A stretch of 64,000 nucleotides of DNA from Tessaracoccus sp. (GTDB lineage Bacteria > Actinomycetota > Actinomycetes > Propionibacteriales > Propionibacteriaceae): assembly GCF_016714275.1 (NCBI RefSeq), contig NZ_JADJNP010000004.1, positions 186,001-250,000 of the forward strand, written 5' to 3'. The notes under the pieces are model-generated. The model did no database searches and was not told where the DNA came from. It saw only the letters and a list, made by a program, of their open reading frames with translations. A program made the translations under genes and the position numbers. Positions 63,084-64,000 of this stretch are shown one piece after another (the stretch's first letter is position 1; every line of letters starts with the position of its first letter).

Positions 63084-64000
63084 AACGCTCCTCCTAGCTG
63101 GCCGGGGATGGCCTTGGTGGAGTCGGGGATCGGCATTGGGGCGGTCTCCTCGCTGGCGTGCTGGTCGATACCCGAGCCGAGGCTGCGGGCGACGTCGAGC
63201 AGCATGCCGACGACCACCAGGTACACGCCGACGTCGAACACCGTCGAGCTGACCAGGTGGAGGTCTCCGAGGAGGGGGATATGGAGGTGCGTCTCGTAGC
63301 TCTGCAGGATGGTGCCGCCGAAGAACAGGGGCGTGATGGCCGCGGCGAGGGCGAGCAGCAGGCCGCCGCCGAGCAGCCGGCCGGCATCGAACGGGGCCGC
63401 CTCGTCGAGCTCGTAGCGGCCCGCGGCGAGGTAGCGGATGAACAGCGCCATGCCGGCGACGAGGCCGCCCGCGAAGCCGCCGCCCGGGGAGTTGTGGCCG
63501 GCGAACAGCAGATAGACCGACACGATGATCATGGGCCCGAACAGCACGCGCGTGACGACCTCGAACACCACCGAGCGGACCATCGGCGAGAGGGTCTGGC
63601 CGGCGCGCAGCCAGACGCCGGGCGCGGTGTCGGCCTGCGGCTCATCGGTGCGGCTGGCGAAGGCGGTCTCAGTGGACGTGACCCGCACCACGCGGGAACG
63701 GAGGAAGATCAGCGACGCGATACCGGTGGCCGCGATGACAAGCACGGAGATCTCGCCGAACGTGTCCCAGGCGCGGGTATCGACCAGCGCGACGTTGACG
63801 ATGTTCTTGCCGTAGCCGAACTCGTAGGCGGCCTCGTACCAGGCGTCGGAGATCGGGTCGGCGACGCGGGAACCGGCCGCGACCAGCGCGATCAGCGTCA
63901 CAGCCGTCCCCGTCGCCACGGCCACGAGCACGCGCCACCAGCGGGTCGAGCTCAGCGGGCGGTTGGTGAAGTAGCGCGGCAGCTTGCGCACCGCCAGCAC
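63080..64000 (-). CDS. mnhA: Mrp antiporter subunit A fused to B, C-terminal part (runs off the window)
   Basis: At least 306 residues continue past the window edge. The part seen holds the MbhE-like end of subunit A (VDTRAWDTFGEISVLVIAAT, GIASLIFLRS) followed by a MnhB domain (VLFGPMIIVSVYLLFAGHNS, PGGGFAGGLVAGMALFIRYL; STVFDVGVYLVVVGMLLDVA). The A-B fusion is the common actinobacterial arrangement. It is first in the mnhA(B)CDEFG operon. Confidence 0.92.
   Translation of the reverse strand: MLAVRKLPRYFTNRPLSSTRWWRVLVAVATGTAVTLIALVAAGSRVADPISDAWYEAAYEFGYGKNIVNVALVDTRAWDTFGEISVLVIAATGIASLIFLRSRVVRVTSTETAFASRTDEPQADTAPGVWLRAGQTLSPMVRSVVFEVVTRVLFGPMIIVSVYLLFAGHNSPGGGFAGGLVAGMALFIRYLAAGRYELDEAAPFDAGRLLGGGLLLALAAAITPLFFGGTILQSYETHLHIPLLGDLHLVSSTVFDVGVYLVVVGMLLDVARSLGSGIDQHASEETAPMPIPDSTKAIPGQLGGAL

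Overview
The window is a high-GC, densely packed stretch of an actinobacterial chromosome. The gene set points to a Propionibacteriaceae-like organism (inference, not a database result). It includes a membrane proton-pumping pyrophosphatase, pyruvate phosphate dikinase with its bifunctional regulator, pta-ackA, a murJ/DUF6049/cca neighbourhood, a FemX peptidyltransferase and a fused-subunit Mrp antiporter. Many operons use 4-bp ATGA/GTGA overlaps. At least eleven genes without a Shine-Dalgarno have a TANNNT -10-like box 6 to 8 nt before the start codon, as expected for leaderless mRNAs. No tRNA, rRNA, CRISPR array or intact insertion sequence was seen.

Layout. 1-7.7 kb: murJ start, DUF6049, VanZ/RDD protein, DHA2 exporter, CCA-adding enzyme, MscS channel. 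7.7-11.3 kb: class A penicillin-binding protein and a polytopic membrane protein. 11.7-13.5 kb: VapBC toxin-antitoxin and an XRE regulator with a small membrane protein. 13.5-16.2 kb: alanine-racemase-like protein, FemX, FKBP. 16.4-22.6 kb: cytidylate-kinase-like protein, H+-PPase, two tandem membrane-anchored PQQ-propeller paralogues. 22.6-23.1 kb: AHA1/START protein.

23.1-34.0 kb is a LacI-controlled sugar or polyol locus. It has four operator copies (three share one exact 14-mer), an FrcABC-like ABC importer, a P-loop kinase, an FGGY kinase, a mannitol-dehydrogenase-family enzyme, a DCXR-like SDR, a YihS-like aldose-ketose isomerase and a YihT/LacD-like aldolase. The isomerase-kinase-aldolase-reductase logic parallels the sulfoglycolytic sulfo-EMP pathway, but the kinase and importer are different. 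The substrate is unknown. This is the best candidate for an undescribed catabolic system here.

34.2-39.3 kb: PPDK regulator and ppdK, then two DUF4190-like paralogues separated by a long foldback element. 39.4-45.8 kb is a decayed, rearranged zone. It holds a SLC13 transporter lacking its N-terminus, BaeRF, yaaA, a methyltransferase with an amber stop, a frameshifted DUF234 ATPase remnant, and an AlbA_2 regulator bracketed by CTTCACA repeats and by two covarying palindromes. 45.8-49.1 kb: an apparent ether-lipid operon (alkyl-DHAP synthase, acyltransferase, SDR). 49.2-54.5 kb: ackA, pta and a secreted VWA protein. 54.6-56.3 kb: a GH3 gene fragment abutting an unrelated secreted-protein fragment. 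56.5-59.4 kb: LLM oxidoreductase and a ThuA-Gfo/Idh/MocA pair. 59.8-64 kb: mnhA(B)CDEFG, truncated by the window edge.
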